Source: Congeria kusceri
Lineage: Eukaryota; Mollusca; Bivalvia; Myida; Dreissenidae
Direction of reading: 5' to 3'
DNA: 64,000 bases
NCBI GenBank assembly: GCA_027627225.1
Contig: CM051034.1
Location: 7,044,058 to 7,108,057 of the forward strand
Shown piece after piece: positions 54,101 through 57,100 of the stretch; position 1 is the stretch's first letter, and each line of letters opens with the position of its first letter. The notes beneath the pieces were generated by a model. The model was not told where the DNA came from and searched no databases. It saw only the letters and a list, made by a program, of their open reading frames with translations. The translations under genes were made by a program, and so were the position numbers.

Positions 54101-57100
54101 TAAGCGGTATTGGTGCTAGATGAAAATGGTAAAATCTTGTAAACCAAGAAATAGCCCATTTTAATTATTTAATTATTATATGGATGGATTAGGAATCATG
54201 GTCATAAGCAACAACTGTAATAGTATAATAAGTATCCAGGTGCTAGATGAAATGGTAAAATCTAGTTATCGTCCTACAGATGGACGGACAGAACAATCAC
54301 TCTATGCCTCCTGCATCAACAAAAAGTTCACTAAGGCGTAAAAAAAAATAATGTTTGTTTCAGGTAACATGCCCCAAAAAATTAGGGTAGGTAGGTCGGG
54401 ATTTTTTATTTTTTTTTTGGTAAATGGTCAACTGGAAGATTCTAAAACTGAATAAATATTCAAAACGTATCAGTAATATCCTTAAACATTGTTTATAAGT
54501 GGATACTATCAAAACAAAACACTTATTTATCCAAAAACACATTTAATTATAGAAAAAGGTAAATAAACAAAAAATCAATCTGACAAACCCAATAAAATGT
54601 TCTAGGGTCGGGGCATATTTTTAGGGTAGGTCAGGTTACCTGAAACAAACATTTTTTTTTTTTTAAGGCTAACGTATAGTCCAGATAAAAATGTACACCT
54701 TATTTCCGAATAAGTATAACTGAAACAGACATGAGTTTATTACATATGCTTATGAGGAAATTAGAAGATACTTAGAAATTGAGGTTGGGTGATATGGGTG
54801 GATTAGGAATGGTGGTAAGCAACAACTGTGTAAGTGTTGTAGTAAGCGGTGTTGCAGCTAGACAAAACGGTAGAATCGTGTTCACCTCGTACAGATGGAA
54901 TAACGGACGGACAAGACAGTCACTATATGCCTCCCGCATCAAGATGCCAGGGGCACAAAAAGAAATAATAATGCATTGTTTCTGGATTGATTGTATTCGG
55001 CCCCATAAATAATTAAACAAGGGCCCATACTATAACTTACAGCCTCCTAGAAAATCTGTCAGATCTCAGTCAAAACAAGCTAGACTGTACGAGGTCCAGG
55101 AAAAATGAACAGAATACTGGCCCTCATGGCTGGTGAACAATTCTGGTCAAGTACCTATTTTCAAGCAGTGTTTTTTTCACCCTTGGGGGAAAGGTGGCGG
55201 GGCCCTTCAGATGGTGAATTTTACTGCCAAAGGGGATTTTTTTAGAAAAGCATTATTTTTGTATTCTCATTTGTTATAAAACACTAATGAATTGTTTTGC
55301 TACAAATGATAACTTAGATAAACTTGCTTTGATGAAAAAATGCTGAGATTGATTACAAAAACTCCTCCATCTTAGCCAATTTTTGTCCGATTTTGGTCTT
55401 TTTTTTTCAAAGACTTTTTTAAGTAAAGCTTACATTCTGAGGGGAATTTTTGAAGTAAATATAGGGGAAAAATATGTACATTTTAAGCAGGGGAATGGGG
55501 CCGAAATTCGGCCCCAAATTGGCCCTAAAAAACACTGGCAAGCTACATGTTTTTGAGTAGTCAGTAGAATGGAGTTTGGGCCAGTAATAACTAAGAGATT
55601 ACCAGACCTAGTGGCCAGTAAAGGATTTGGTACTTTCATGGAGACTGAACTTACATGATGTTCTGGCACTGTGAGCATGTCATCTAGCTCCTGACTGGTG
55701 ATGTCTTCAAACGTCATCATGCCGTACACCTCGGGCAACGTAACCAAGTCAGCCCTAAACCAAGCAAACGAAATGTGCAACACCATTCTATAAATAGCGG
55801 CCACGTCACAGACCTCTTTACTAAGACTGTTCACTCAGACATTTTGAAACGTCAAAACTTAAGAGGTGCTCAGCAGACACGTTGTCTGATAGCCTTCAAC
55901 ATTATGTCAGACAATAGAGATTGGAAGTCAGACGCACACTGTGAAATGAGTTGAACTTGAAACAATTCGGTCAGACAAAATGTCTTGCAATTGCTTTGGA
56001 TCTGTCTGACATTTTCAAATTGCTAGTTGAACATACATCGCAAAATGTGTCAGACACGTCTGACACATTTCGCGGTGTCTGTTCACTAGGAAAATTTTGC
56101 TTCTTTTACACATACAAGACGGTAAAGGGGAGCAATATAATTCTGAAAATAATAAATAAACTACTTGCGGGAAATTTTCACAACAGTTTATTGGATATTG
56201 AGAAGGTCAAAAGTTGGGTAAGACAGCTACGCCAAAAAAAAAAATCATGACCAAGATTGCGCTATTTACCAATGGCCAGAGTATCTGTTCAACAACTACT
56301 GGTCATTTGTGGTGGTTACCGTAATTGACCAAGACCCGTATTCACAACCTATGCTTAGACTTAAGACTAAGAATGAAGACAATTCTTGAAACTGTTCTGT
56401 TCTAACGGCGGTGTAAATTTAAATCTTTTTTTTCTTTAGTTAAAGTCTGTTCTTTATTCTTAAAGGGACTACGTAATCGAAAAAAGTCTCAAGGGGGCAG
56501 TTTCTTAAAACATTCTGAAAATCAGATATTAATACTGACATATAATAATAGTTTAAACAGGGTATATATAATGAAAAAAGAGTGCACACATTCTGAGATA
56601 AAAATCAATTTATAATATGTGTCTTGTTTGTTTGGCTCTTTTCATGTTTATATTTTGACGTCATAATTGTGAGTATTTTATATAACCATAGTTTGCACTC
56701 TACTTCTTACCAAGCATGATAGCGCAGTTGGTTAAAGCGCTGTCTACATTCATTTCTTCGTATGACTCCTAAGTCGTTAGTTCAGTCCCTGCTTGGGGTT
56801 TAAATTTTTCCCGACTTTTTTGTTTTTTTCAAAAATCAAATATCTTATTGTTTATTATATTATCTTTTATTTTTTCATGCACATGTCTTTATAAAGCGCA
56901 TTTCTATATTATCATATCATATATAGTGTAATAGGAATCCATTTTTTCGACGACATAGTACCTTTAAGTCTAAGAATGGGTTTGTGAATATGGGACCTGG
57001 ATTCTTTTCTTCAAATGTGTGAAAAGCAGGAGTGAGAATACTATACCGTGGTTGTGGTGGGTGTATCAACAGAAGACGTGTTTACCTTGGTTGCTCTCGA

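Larger units (their letters stand above)
56330..56999. mobile_element. CCCGTATTCAC-type MITE carrying a nested TTAA element (REC8 intron 4)
   Basis: Outer ends GACCCGTATTCACAACC and GTTTGTGAATATGGGACC match the 23474-23739 element. The right half is interrupted at CTTAAG by the 500-bp element 56464-56963. Confidence 0.7.
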
